A DNA stretch of 8,968 nucleotides from Nitrosotalea sp. Its GTDB lineage: Archaea > Thermoproteota > Nitrososphaeria > Nitrososphaerales > Nitrosopumilaceae. A program made the position numbers and the translations under genes. The stretch is taken from NCBI GenBank assembly GCA_022545805.1, contig JAKEIJ010000032.1, positions 1-8,968 of the forward strand, read 5' to 3'. The notes under the pieces are model-generated. The model was not told the DNA's origin, did no database searches, and was given only the letters and a program-made list of their open reading frames with translations. Positions 1 to 5,600 of this stretch are shown piece by piece. Positions within the stretch are counted from its first letter, which is position 1. Every line of letters begins with the position of its first letter.

Positions 1-246
1 CTACGGAGCCACGCTCTCTTAAGCAGTAGATTTTGCATCTTTCTGCATTATTTATAATAAAACATCATCATATTTATTATTTTATATATTTTTTTTCATG
101 TTTCTAAAGTATTTCAATAAAATATTATAATAATCTGTCTCATAACCGGTGATCATCATACCAAAATGACATGTTTTTTTGAAGATCTGACAAATTGGTA
201 CAATTTTAGACAAAACTAATTTGATACGGTACGTGAGCAGAAATGG
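1..246. other. AT-rich intergenic region upstream of the SDR gene
   Basis: No convincing reading frame is seen here on either strand. The first 11 bases could be the edge of a tRNA gene (see findings). Positions 40-135 are extremely AT-rich and contain a run of eight T at 89-96, which could serve as a T-tract terminator for something transcribed from the left. TATA-like stretches lie near 120-133 and near 198-207. The second would give a leader of about 20 bases before the ATG at 247. No repeat longer than expected in AT-rich DNA was noticed. Confidence 0.6.
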
Positions 247-990
247 ATGAAACTTTCTAGCAAGGTCGCAATTGTTACGGGAGGCAGTAGAGGAATTGGA
301 AAAGCTACAGCAATTTTACTTGCACAACATGGAGCAAATGTGGTGATCACATCAAAAAATAATTCCAGTCTTCAAAATGCCGCAAAGGAAATGAAAAATG
401 TTGTAGCTATACCAGGAGATATTAGAAAAAATACAGATGTAGAAAATGTTGTAAAAGTTACTCTTGAAAAATTTGGTAAAATAGATATCCTTGTAAACAA
501 TGCAGGTATCTTTCCCAAAGTAAAACCTCTGCATGAAATTTCTGAAGAAGAGTGGAATGATGTAATAGACGTAAATTTAACCGGACAGTTTCGTTTTACA
601 AAAGCTGTGATACCACACTTGATGGAAACAAACGGCTGCATTGTCAATGTTTCATCAGATGCTGGATTGAAGTCATTTGAAAATTTTGAAGCAGATGCAT
701 ATACTGCGTCAAAGGGAGCACTTGTCCTTCTTACAAAGGCATGGGCAGTAGAATATGCCAAGTATAAGATACGTGTAAATTGTGTCTGTCCTGGAATTGT
801 GGAAACTGATATGACAAGTCCATGGCTTGAAAGTGAAGCAGACAGGGCAATGGCAGTTGCAGAACATCCAATTGGAAGAATTGGAATGCCTGAAGATGTT
901 GCAAAGGCAATACTCTATCTTGTTTCAAACGATTCCTCATGGATAACAGGCGCAATTTTGCCTGTAGATGGTGGAATCATTACTAAATAA
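247..990 (+). CDS. SDR-family NAD(P)-dependent oxidoreductase
   Basis: A 247-residue classical short-chain dehydrogenase/reductase, the usual length for the family. Seen in the sequence: the Rossmann glycine motif TGGSRGIG (residues 11-18), the D58 adenine-site aspartate, NNAG (84-87), N110, the serine pair S136-S137, the catalytic YTASK (Y152, K156) and the PG motif after beta-6. Ser-Tyr spacing is two or three residues longer than the commonest arrangement. The arginine in TGGSRGIG and the lack of an acidic residue at the end of beta-2 (VITSK) suggest NADP(H) rather than NAD(H); this is inference. It resembles FabG/3-oxoacyl reductase and glucose-1-dehydrogenase-like members, but the substrate cannot be read from sequence. 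It is probably cytosolic and stands alone. The ATG at 247 fits the N-terminal beta strand; a nearby ATG at 243 is out of frame. Confidence 0.93.
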   Translation: MKLSSKVAIVTGGSRGIGKATAILLAQHGANVVITSKNNSSLQNAAKEMKNVVAIPGDIRKNTDVENVVKVTLEKFGKIDILVNNAGIFPKVKPLHEISEEEWNDVIDVNLTGQFRFTKAVIPHLMETNGCIVNVSSDAGLKSFENFEADAYTASKGALVLLTKAWAVEYAKYKIRVNCVCPGIVETDMTSPWLESEADRAMAVAEHPIGRIGMPEDVAKAILYLVSNDSSWITGAILPVDGGIITK

Positions 991-1032
991 TTAAACTAAT
1001 AAAATTAATAGAACCTAATTGTATCGTATATC

Positions 1033-1251
1033 GTGACCCCGAAAAAGAAGAGCGCACTCAAGATAATCATCATGCTTTCTATCATTTGGTTTGCTGCAGC
1101 ATTACCTGTACCTTTCATGTGGTCAAATCCAACCCAGCAGCAATCTGAGCAGTTCAAGACATACCTGGAAATAGCCGCCTTGATTTCTGTGCCATTTGTT
1201 GCGATGGGCATTGCCTGGACACTAAAACCAGAACTTACTACACGCGGCTAG
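1033..1251 (+). CDS. small two-helix membrane protein, unknown function
   Basis: A 72-residue protein with a GTG start. Lysines near the N-terminus (KKK at 4-6) precede a hydrophobic segment at about residues 9-30. A polar stretch with several glutamines follows, then a second hydrophobic segment at about 43-64. Two membrane helices with both ends inside are likely, from the positive-inside rule. No family is recognised. In-frame stop TAG at 1009-1011 leaves GTG 1033 as the only normal start. An AT-rich stretch at about 995-1010 lies at the distance expected for a TATA box of a leaderless mRNA. Its stop codon overlaps the stop of the convergent CARF-wHTH gene within one CTAG (1248-1251). The antisense frame over most of this gene is judged a shadow because only the plus frame has a coherent helix-loop-helix composition. 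Confidence 0.65.
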   Translation: MTPKKKSALKIIIMLSIIWFAAALPVPFMWSNPTQQQSEQFKTYLEIAALISVPFVAMGIAWTLKPELTTRG

Positions 1252-1979
1252 CCAAGAAATTCTACTGCTCCTAGCCCTTCTGGTGTTGTTTTAATCCATC
1301 TAGTCCTTCCAACCCTTTCAACCTCTACAAACTTCCATTCGTTGACAAGTGGCTGGATGATATTTTTGTCAAGGCTTGCAAATCTTGCCTGCTGAAAATT
1401 TTCTTCCCTTGCGTTGACCATGATGAGTTTTTTTTCTGATGCAATCCTTGCCATCTCTTTTTTGGTTATCTTTCCACCATTTTCCTGGATTATCTTCAAG
1501 GCTTGTACCAAGACAGGTTTTGGTGTATGAATCTCATATGCTGGCAACTTGACAACTGACTTTAGTCCTGATGAAAGCTGTTCGCCTTTTACACTAGAGT
1601 AACTTTCCGGCTCTGCATAGTATGGAGTAAGTTTTGTCTTTCCTTGAAACATCATGCATGCCATCATGCATGCAATTGCCTGGATCTTTGATCCCGAAGA
1701 ACAGTTCACAAAGATATCATTACCATCTTCTTTTTGTACAATCTCCCGCAATGCCTTCAAGATATTGAAGAGATCAAATCTGTTAGAGTGTGCAATTTGT
1801 ACTTCGATCTTTTCTTTTTTTAGCTGTGTTCTGATCTTTTCCATGTATCCTTGAGCTTGATCCTTTGATGGCCCTTCATGCATCAGCAACCAGACCCTGT
1901 CTGCTTTCATCTGTTTTGCAGGGATTGCAATCCTGTCGATCTCAAAGCCTACAGGGGCTACATGTACGCGGAGATTCAT
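1248..1979 (-). CDS. CARF-wHTH regulator (DUF6293/HFX_2341-like)
   Basis: About 243 residues from ATG 1979. The N-terminal half (about 1-145) begins RVHVAPVGFEIDRI and has a Rossmann-like alpha/beta pattern. It includes VNCSSGSKIQAIA (residues 91-102), matching the N-x-x-x-G-x-K ligand-binding signature of CARF domains. The C-terminal part (about 155-243) is predicted to be a winged helix-turn-helix, with helices around VLVQALKIIQE and TKKEMARIASE and a basic wing VGRTRWIKTT. The HFX_2341 family is known as archaeal CARF-wHTH proteins found outside CRISPR loci; CARF domains in general sense cyclic oligonucleotides. Ligand and targets here are unknown. In-frame ATGs also occur at 2009 and 1988. 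The TATA box at 2021-2032 would put the mRNA start near 2001, so 1988 or 1979 is preferred, and the family start matches 1979. Autoregulation through the adjacent half-sites is inference. Confidence 0.85.
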   Translation of the reverse strand: MNLRVHVAPVGFEIDRIAIPAKQMKADRVWLLMHEGPSKDQAQGYMEKIRTQLKKEKIEVQIAHSNRFDLFNILKALREIVQKEDGNDIFVNCSSGSKIQAIACMMACMMFQGKTKLTPYYAEPESYSSVKGEQLSSGLKSVVKLPAYEIHTPKPVLVQALKIIQENGGKITKKEMARIASEKKLIMVNAREENFQQARFASLDKNIIQPLVNEWKFVEVERVGRTRWIKTTPEGLGAVEFLG

Positions 1980-1980
1980 T

Positions 1981-2013
1981 ATACTCATATTAGTATGTAT
2001 AGTTATCATACTA
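1981..2013. promoter_or_regulatory. candidate operator: three alternating AGTAT/ATACT half-sites
   Basis: ATACT at 1981-1985, AGTAT at 1992-1996 and ATACT at 2008-2012 form two nested inverted repeats. The right-hand pair extends to a perfect 7-bp repeat, TAGTATG (1991-1997) and CATACTA (2007-2013), with a 9-base spacer. The block lies between the TATA box and the start codon of the CARF-wHTH gene, where a bound dimer would block transcription. The repeats are read directly; binding by the adjacent regulator is inferred. Confidence 0.5.
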
Positions 2014-2020
2014 TGGTGAT

Positions 2021-2032
2021 GATATATAATAA
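2021..2032 (-). promoter_or_regulatory. TATA-like box of the CARF-wHTH gene
   Basis: On the minus strand this reads TTATTATATATC, a good match to an archaeal TATA box. It lies about 26 bases before a predicted mRNA start near 2001, which would give a short leader before ATG 1988 or 1979. The same AT block is nearly symmetrical and also sits about 28 bases before the plus-strand ATG at 2054, so it could act in both directions. Confidence 0.5.
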
Positions 2033-2053
2033 TTGTGCCTACTATGTAACATC

Positions 2054-2128
2054 ATGCAGCAAAAAATCACCTCAGAACAAAACGAAGCCTCTGTTTATCC
2101 CAGAGTAAGATCAGTCTTTGAGAACTAG
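2054..2128 (+). CDS. possible 24-residue peptide (uncertain)
   Basis: A short frame, ATG to TAG, divergent from the CARF-wHTH gene. The peptide is hydrophilic, beginning MQQKITSEQNE and ending RVRSVFEN, with no membrane segment or recognised motif. In its favour is the TATA-like block at 2021-2032, centred about 28 bases upstream, the spacing of a leaderless archaeal gene. Against it are its length, the lack of any recognised homologue, and the fact that a 25-codon frame is easily found by chance. Its end overlaps the last codons of the hemerythrin-like gene on the other strand. Confidence 0.15.
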   Translation: MQQKITSEQNEASVYPRVRSVFEN

Positions 2129-2667
2129 TTCTTCATCCAAGGCGTAGATTCTAGGTAATCTAGGGATTTTATCATATCATCAAGCTTTGTCGCAACTGCA
2201 GTGACTGCCCTGAACTCTTCATACATCATTTTTTCTTCATCTTGGGACAAGACTTGAGTTTCTGCAGCATCAAAGAACTTGTCTTCTTTTGTCAGATGAT
2301 CATCCAAGTATATTGCATATGCCTTGAGAAATCTTGCAACAGGTTCTCTCTGGTCTTCTCCTGACTTCCATAGTTCCAGGTGCTTTGAAATGTTTGATGC
2401 TATCCTTCTTCCAAACTCGTGCTCTATCATGAATGCCCGAATTTCTTGTTTTAAGGAGTCATAGCTTGCAACACATGGAAAATACTGATCCTCTTCTCTT
2501 GCATAGTGTATTGCATCCAAAAATTCTGACATGATTGAAACCATTATTTGTATATCAGAAAATGGAATATCTTTTCCTTCATAGAGTTTTGTATAACACT
2601 TGATAGTTATTTTTTCCAGCCTGCGTATTTGTTTGTGGTCGTTTCGTAGTGTCTCGGTTCCGCTCAT
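2125..2667 (-). CDS. hemerythrin-like HHE-domain protein
   Basis: 180 residues, mostly alpha-helical. The metal-ligand pattern of the hemerythrin/HHE family is visible in order: DH at 10-11, HYARE (H54, E58), EH at 82-83, and HLTKE (H124, E128), followed by FF. Together these fit a four-helix bundle holding a non-haem di-iron site. Family members bind oxygen or NO, take part in iron or redox sensing, or help repair iron-sulfur clusters; which applies here is not evident. No signal peptide is seen, so it is probably cytosolic. It starts only 13 bases after the metallophosphoesterase stop on the same strand, so the two are probably co-transcribed. A perfect 12-bp palindrome, AGAACTAGTTCT (2121-2132), spans its stop codon. 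Confidence 0.88.
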   Translation of the reverse strand: MSGTETLRNDHKQIRRLEKITIKCYTKLYEGKDIPFSDIQIMVSIMSEFLDAIHYAREEDQYFPCVASYDSLKQEIRAFMIEHEFGRRIASNISKHLELWKSGEDQREPVARFLKAYAIYLDDHLTKEDKFFDAAETQVLSQDEEKMMYEEFRAVTAVATKLDDMIKSLDYLESTPWMKN

Positions 2668-2680
2668 AGTACTTTGTATT

Positions 2681-3520
2681 TTATGGGTTTACTGTAAATA
2701 GTATTACCTTTTTTGGGTTGTATTGTATTATGGCAAAATGAGGCACAGAGGAGCCAACGCCATAATATCCTGCAGGGCCTCCAAGACCCAATCGTATCAG
2801 ATAATCACTTGCAGGATGGATCTCGATTTCTTTTCGTTCCAGTACATGCCCTGCTATCTTCTCTTTTTTTGATTCAAGTTTAGAGTAGATCTCTGAGATT
2901 TTGCCTCCCTGGTGTACAAGACTAGCTTCCATGTGCTGGTGTCCGCACAGAATAACATGGTTATCTACATGCCTTGATGCCTCGGCAAAAGCAGACGATG
3001 CCTTGTAATGATACCCGTGATAGCTAAAAAACTCAAATCCTTCATCGGTTAGTCTCTGCCAGTTTCTTTGGTATAGCCAGGCTTCTCCATCTGCGTTCTT
3101 CGGGGTTATCTTCTTTGGATCAAGCGGCCCCCCGTGAACACAAAATAGACCATTTTTTGTATCAATGAATTCTTGGCTTCCAAATGTACCGTCCTTGTTT
3201 TGTTTAAAAAACGACAGATCTTCGGAATCAAGTCTGTTGTGCGCATCCATGCTTTCAAAGGAGCTTGCGCTGACTTTTTTTCCGCTCAAGAATCCTTCAT
3301 CATGGTTTCCCATGACAGAAAATATTGGATAATTTTTTTCAAGTGATCTTAGTTTTTCTATGACCTGCTTTGGATAGATGCCGCGCTCAAGCAAGTCACC
3401 CAGATTTATTATTCTTGAAAAAGAGCCATATTTTTTTACAAACTCGTCACTTGATGCGGTACTGATTATTAGCTCAAGTGCGTTCAGATCTGCATGAATA
3501 TCAGAAAAAACTAGGTCCAT
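2681..3520 (-). CDS. calcineurin-like metallophosphoesterase
   Basis: 279 residues with the full set of metallophosphoesterase motifs: D-x-H (D7, H9), GDLLERG (D42), GNHDE (N72, H73), VHGG (H129) and GHQH (H194, H196). These residues bind two metal ions in the calcineurin-like family. The order and spacing resemble PrpE/Ap4A-hydrolase-type and general protein phosphatase-like members, but the substrate (phosphoprotein, dinucleotide or phosphodiester) cannot be decided. The C-terminus has a strand-rich segment ending in IILFTVNP-like hydrophobic sequence typical of this subfamily. No signal peptide is seen. It is the first gene of a likely two-gene unit with the hemerythrin-like gene. An AT-rich stretch at about 3540-3553 lies at leaderless-promoter distance from ATG 3520. 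Confidence 0.9.
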   Translation of the reverse strand: MDLVFSDIHADLNALELIISTASSDEFVKKYGSFSRIINLGDLLERGIYPKQVIEKLRSLEKNYPIFSVMGNHDEGFLSGKKVSASSFESMDAHNRLDSEDLSFFKQNKDGTFGSQEFIDTKNGLFCVHGGPLDPKKITPKNADGEAWLYQRNWQRLTDEGFEFFSYHGYHYKASSAFAEASRHVDNHVILCGHQHMEASLVHQGGKISEIYSKLESKKEKIAGHVLERKEIEIHPASDYLIRLGLGGPAGYYGVGSSVPHFAIIQYNPKKVILFTVNP

Positions 3521-3561
3521 GATAGATGGTGATTTTATTGCCTAATTTGAAATTTCTTGTG

Positions 3562-3588
3562 GATACCATTGATTTGTTGCGTGGTATC
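3562..3588. repeat. 7-bp inverted repeat upstream of the metallophosphoesterase
   Basis: GATACCA (3562-3568) and TGGTATC (3582-3588) are perfect inverted copies with a 13-base spacer. The centre is about 55 bases before the ATG at 3520, just upstream of the presumed TATA region near 3547. This is a position where activators or repressors can bind. A role is not shown by the sequence. Confidence 0.35.
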
Positions 3589-3600
3589 ACCATGTGTCAT

Positions 3601-3641
3601 TCTAGGATTCTAGAATAAGAAGGTAAAAGTTAGATCCTAGA
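3601..3641. repeat. 8-bp inverted repeat around an internal palindrome
   Basis: TCTAGGAT (3601-3608) and ATCCTAGA (3634-3641) are perfect inverted copies 25 bases apart. Between them ATTCTAGAAT (3607-3616) is a perfect 10-bp palindrome that shares the TCTAG core, giving several related half-sites in about 40 bases. A TATA-like stretch ATAAATAAAT (3641-3650) follows directly on the plus strand. This could be a regulator site, but it may be chance in AT-rich DNA. Confidence 0.3.
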
Positions 3642-3674
3642 TAAATAAATCAGGCTTGTGGTGTTATCATAAGC

Positions 3675-3709
3675 TTGCGTCCTCATTTTCCTACCCTGTG
3701 AGGATGCGA
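3675..3709 (-). terminator. strong hairpin just after the substrate-binding-protein gene
   Basis: GCGTCCTCA (3677-3685) pairs with TGAGGATGC (3699-3707), with one G-T pair and two more pairs at the base (T3676-G3708, T3675-A3709). The loop is 13 bases. On the minus strand it begins two bases after the TAA at 3712-3714. It could protect or end that mRNA, although no T run follows on the minus strand. It could equally belong to a small RNA in the 3521-3711 gap. Confidence 0.4.
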
Positions 3710-3711
3710 CC

Positions 3712-4629
3712 TTATTCAGAATCAATTTTTTGGATGGATTGTTTTGGGACCTGAAGATTTCTAAACGTGTCAGGATGGATTATCTTTGCTAAAATCTCAA
3801 GGCCTGTAACAGTTCGTGGTCCTGGCTTGCTAAAGTACTCGTTTGCATTTACTGCATAGACTTCTCCCCTGTTTACTGCCTTGATCTTTTTCCACTGTTT
3901 GTCTTCAGATAATTTTTCGTACTCTAGAATTGTTCTGGAAACATCAAATCCGCATGGCATCAGAATTATGATATCTGGATCAAACTGTGTTATCTCATCA
4001 ATCTGCATCTTTCTTGACTTGTCTCCAGTTGAGCTTATTCCATTTATGCCGCCTACGATATCCACCATCTGCGGGACCCAGTGGCCTGCTGAAAACAATG
4101 GGTCAAGCCACTCTATGCACAATACTTTGGGTCTTGAAATTTTGGATGTATCGCGGATGTTAGAGATTCTTTTTTGTAATTTCAGCACAAAGTCGTGGGC
4201 TTTGTCTTGTCGGTCTACCTTTTCTCCAACAGTAATAATATTTTGTAGAATATCGTCAAGGTTTTTTGGATCAAGGACAAGGACTTCTGGTTTTCCTCCA
4301 AGAATTGAGACTGCCTTGTCTATCTCTCTGGTATATGGAGAGCATACTTCACAGATTCCTTGAGCTACGATTAGATCTGGATCTGCTTTTTTGAGGACCT
4401 GTTCATCTAAAATATAGATGTCTTGTCCTGATGATACCAGCTCGACTACTTTTTTATCAATCTCCTGGCTAGACATTTTTTGTGGGTCAAAGGATGAATG
4501 GATGACCTTTGGCTTTGATTTTGCTTCTACAGGATAATTGCATTCATGTGTCACTGCCAGTACATCATCGCCTACTCCCAGTTCGTATAGTATCTCAGTT
4601 GCACTTGGAAGAAAGGAGACTAGTTTCAT
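3712..4629 (-). CDS. cobalamin-type ABC substrate-binding protein, no signal peptide
   Basis: 305 residues matching the BtuF/FhuD-like periplasmic-binding-protein fold (COG0614-type). The sequence starts directly with the first strand, MKLVSFLPSATEIL, without signal peptide or lipobox. Further landmarks are LAVTHECNYP (C30), the long PDLIVAQGICEVC segment (C93, C96), a central CIEWLDPLFSAGHW block and the NRGEVYAVNANEYFSKPGPR region near the C-terminus. This signal-less subgroup with three conserved cysteines is usually annotated as cobalamin-binding protein. Ammonia-oxidising archaea make cobalamin, but ligand and cellular role here are inference; no permease or ATPase gene is near. A cytosolic corrinoid or metal-chelate carrier is as likely as a transporter component. 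TATA-like TTTAAA (about 4654-4659) lies about 28 bases before ATG 4629, fitting a leaderless mRNA. Confidence 0.82.
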   Translation of the reverse strand: MKLVSFLPSATEILYELGVGDDVLAVTHECNYPVEAKSKPKVIHSSFDPQKMSSQEIDKKVVELVSSGQDIYILDEQVLKKADPDLIVAQGICEVCSPYTREIDKAVSILGGKPEVLVLDPKNLDDILQNIITVGEKVDRQDKAHDFVLKLQKRISNIRDTSKISRPKVLCIEWLDPLFSAGHWVPQMVDIVGGINGISSTGDKSRKMQIDEITQFDPDIIILMPCGFDVSRTILEYEKLSEDKQWKKIKAVNRGEVYAVNANEYFSKPGPRTVTGLEILAKIIHPDTFRNLQVPKQSIQKIDSE

Positions 4630-4649
4630 GTGATATTGTACATGACAAA

Positions 4650-4705
4650 TCCACTTTAAACTTATTTTCTTGGTACCAAAATGTAATCCCTCAAAACTTA
4701 AGAAT
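4650..4705. promoter_or_regulatory. divergent promoter region between the binding-protein gene and prs
   Basis: CTTTAAAC (4655-4662) contains a self-complementary TTTAAA core. Read on the minus strand, it lies about 28 bases before the ATG at 4629. Read on the plus strand, it would give an mRNA start near 4683 and a leader of about 45 bases for prs. A second TATA-like block, CTTAAGAA (4697-4704), is about 28 bases before the TTG at 4728 and would give a leaderless prs mRNA. Which one drives prs cannot be decided by eye. Confidence 0.45.
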
Positions 4706-4727
4706 AGCCCAAGGCTCGATTTGGTTG

Positions 4728-5600
4728 TTGACTGACTATACCGTTATTGGGGGCCCGTCTTCAGAGCAACTGGCAAAAAAGATTGCCTCTAGATTAAAAT
4801 CAAAATTTATCGCAAGCGAATTGCGCGTGTTTCCAGACGGGGAAAGTAAGATTACATTCAAGGCAAAACCTGGCGGAAAAATTCTGGTTGTCCAGTCAAT
4901 CTATCCACCAGTTGATTCCAATTTGATTCGCTGCTTGGCTATAACATCGGAGGCAAGAAAGTTCTCGTCTCATGTGTATGTTATCATACCATACATGGGG
5001 TACGCAAGACAAGACAGGCAGTTTCTTCCAGGTGAGATAATCACCATGGAGCATGTTGCAAAAATGTTCAAGGCTGCAGGTGCTACAAAGATAATGATAG
5101 TCGATATACATAGTGTCATTGCATTAAAGCACCTACAGATTCCTGCAAAAAATATTTCTGCAGTAGAAGAACTTGCAAGACATTTCAAAAAGATGGCGCT
5201 TACCGATCCACTCGTTGTATCACCTGACAAGGGAGGAGTCGAGAGGGCAAGAAACTTTGCAAAAGCTCTTGGTGTGGAATATATCGCACTAGAAAAGCAG
5301 AGAGACCGTAAGACTGGAAACGTTGCAATAAAATCAAAAGGACTTGACGGTGTAAAAGGAAGAGATGTCATACTTGTTGATGACATGATAAGCACTGGTG
5401 GAAGCATTGTAAAGGCTGCCGAGTTTTTAAAGAAACAAAAAAGCGGCAAGGTCTATGCATGCTGCACACATGCGTTATTGATAGGAGATGCAGAAAAAAA
5501 TATCACAAAAGCCGGTGTGACAAAGATAATCAGCACAAATACCATACCAGGCAAGACATCAGTTGTTGATGTGTCCGGAATAATTGTAAAGGCTCTCTGA
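4728..5600 (+). CDS. prs: ribose-phosphate pyrophosphokinase (PRPP synthetase)
   Basis: Makes PRPP from ribose 5-phosphate and ATP, the entry point for purine, pyrimidine, histidine and tryptophan synthesis. About 290 residues from TTG 4728, the usual archaeal length. Visible motifs are VIGGPSSEQLAKKIA at the N-terminus, ELRVFPDGESK (32-41), YARQDRQFLPGE (92-103) near the ATP site, the metal-binding VDIHS (125-129), the flexible-loop lysine/arginine segment EKQRDRKTG (189-197) and the PRPP loop VDDMISTGG (217-225). The frame stays open upstream to 4509, but that part is antisense to the binding-protein gene and lacks family resemblance. TTG 4728 (or TTG 4725) places the start as in other archaeal enzymes. 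It is the first gene of a four-gene operon; the next gene starts at the base after its stop. Confidence 0.93.
   Translation: MTDYTVIGGPSSEQLAKKIASRLKSKFIASELRVFPDGESKITFKAKPGGKILVVQSIYPPVDSNLIRCLAITSEARKFSSHVYVIIPYMGYARQDRQFLPGEIITMEHVAKMFKAAGATKIMIVDIHSVIALKHLQIPAKNISAVEELARHFKKMALTDPLVVSPDKGGVERARNFAKALGVEYIALEKQRDRKTGNVAIKSKGLDGVKGRDVILVDDMISTGGSIVKAAEFLKKQKSGKVYACCTHALLIGDAEKNITKAGVTKIISTNTIPGKTSVVDVSGIIVKAL

Noticed and set aside
372..761. 129-codon open frame antisense to the dehydrogenase gene
   Set aside because: The plus strand encodes a complete SDR with all motifs; the antisense frame shows no domain.
2121..2132. Perfect 12-bp palindrome AGAACTAGTTCT across the hemerythrin-like stop codon
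   Set aside because: As a hairpin it has no loop, and it sits at a gene end without a T run. A role as a protein site cannot be supported from this single copy.
3650..3690. Box C/D guide-RNA-like elements on the minus strand: ATGATAA (3670-3664) followed by CTGA (3653-3650)
   Set aside because: Box C is imperfect, no proper D'/C' pair with a normal guide length is present, and no terminal stem brings the boxes together. It is easily explained by chance in AT-rich DNA.
3881..4363. 160-codon open frame antisense to the binding-protein gene
   Set aside because: The opposite strand has a full, motif-bearing protein; this frame has no recognisable domain and no start context.
4970..5449. 159-codon open frame antisense to prs
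   Set aside because: It lies wholly inside prs, whose catalytic motifs are intact, and its composition is that of a reverse-strand shadow.
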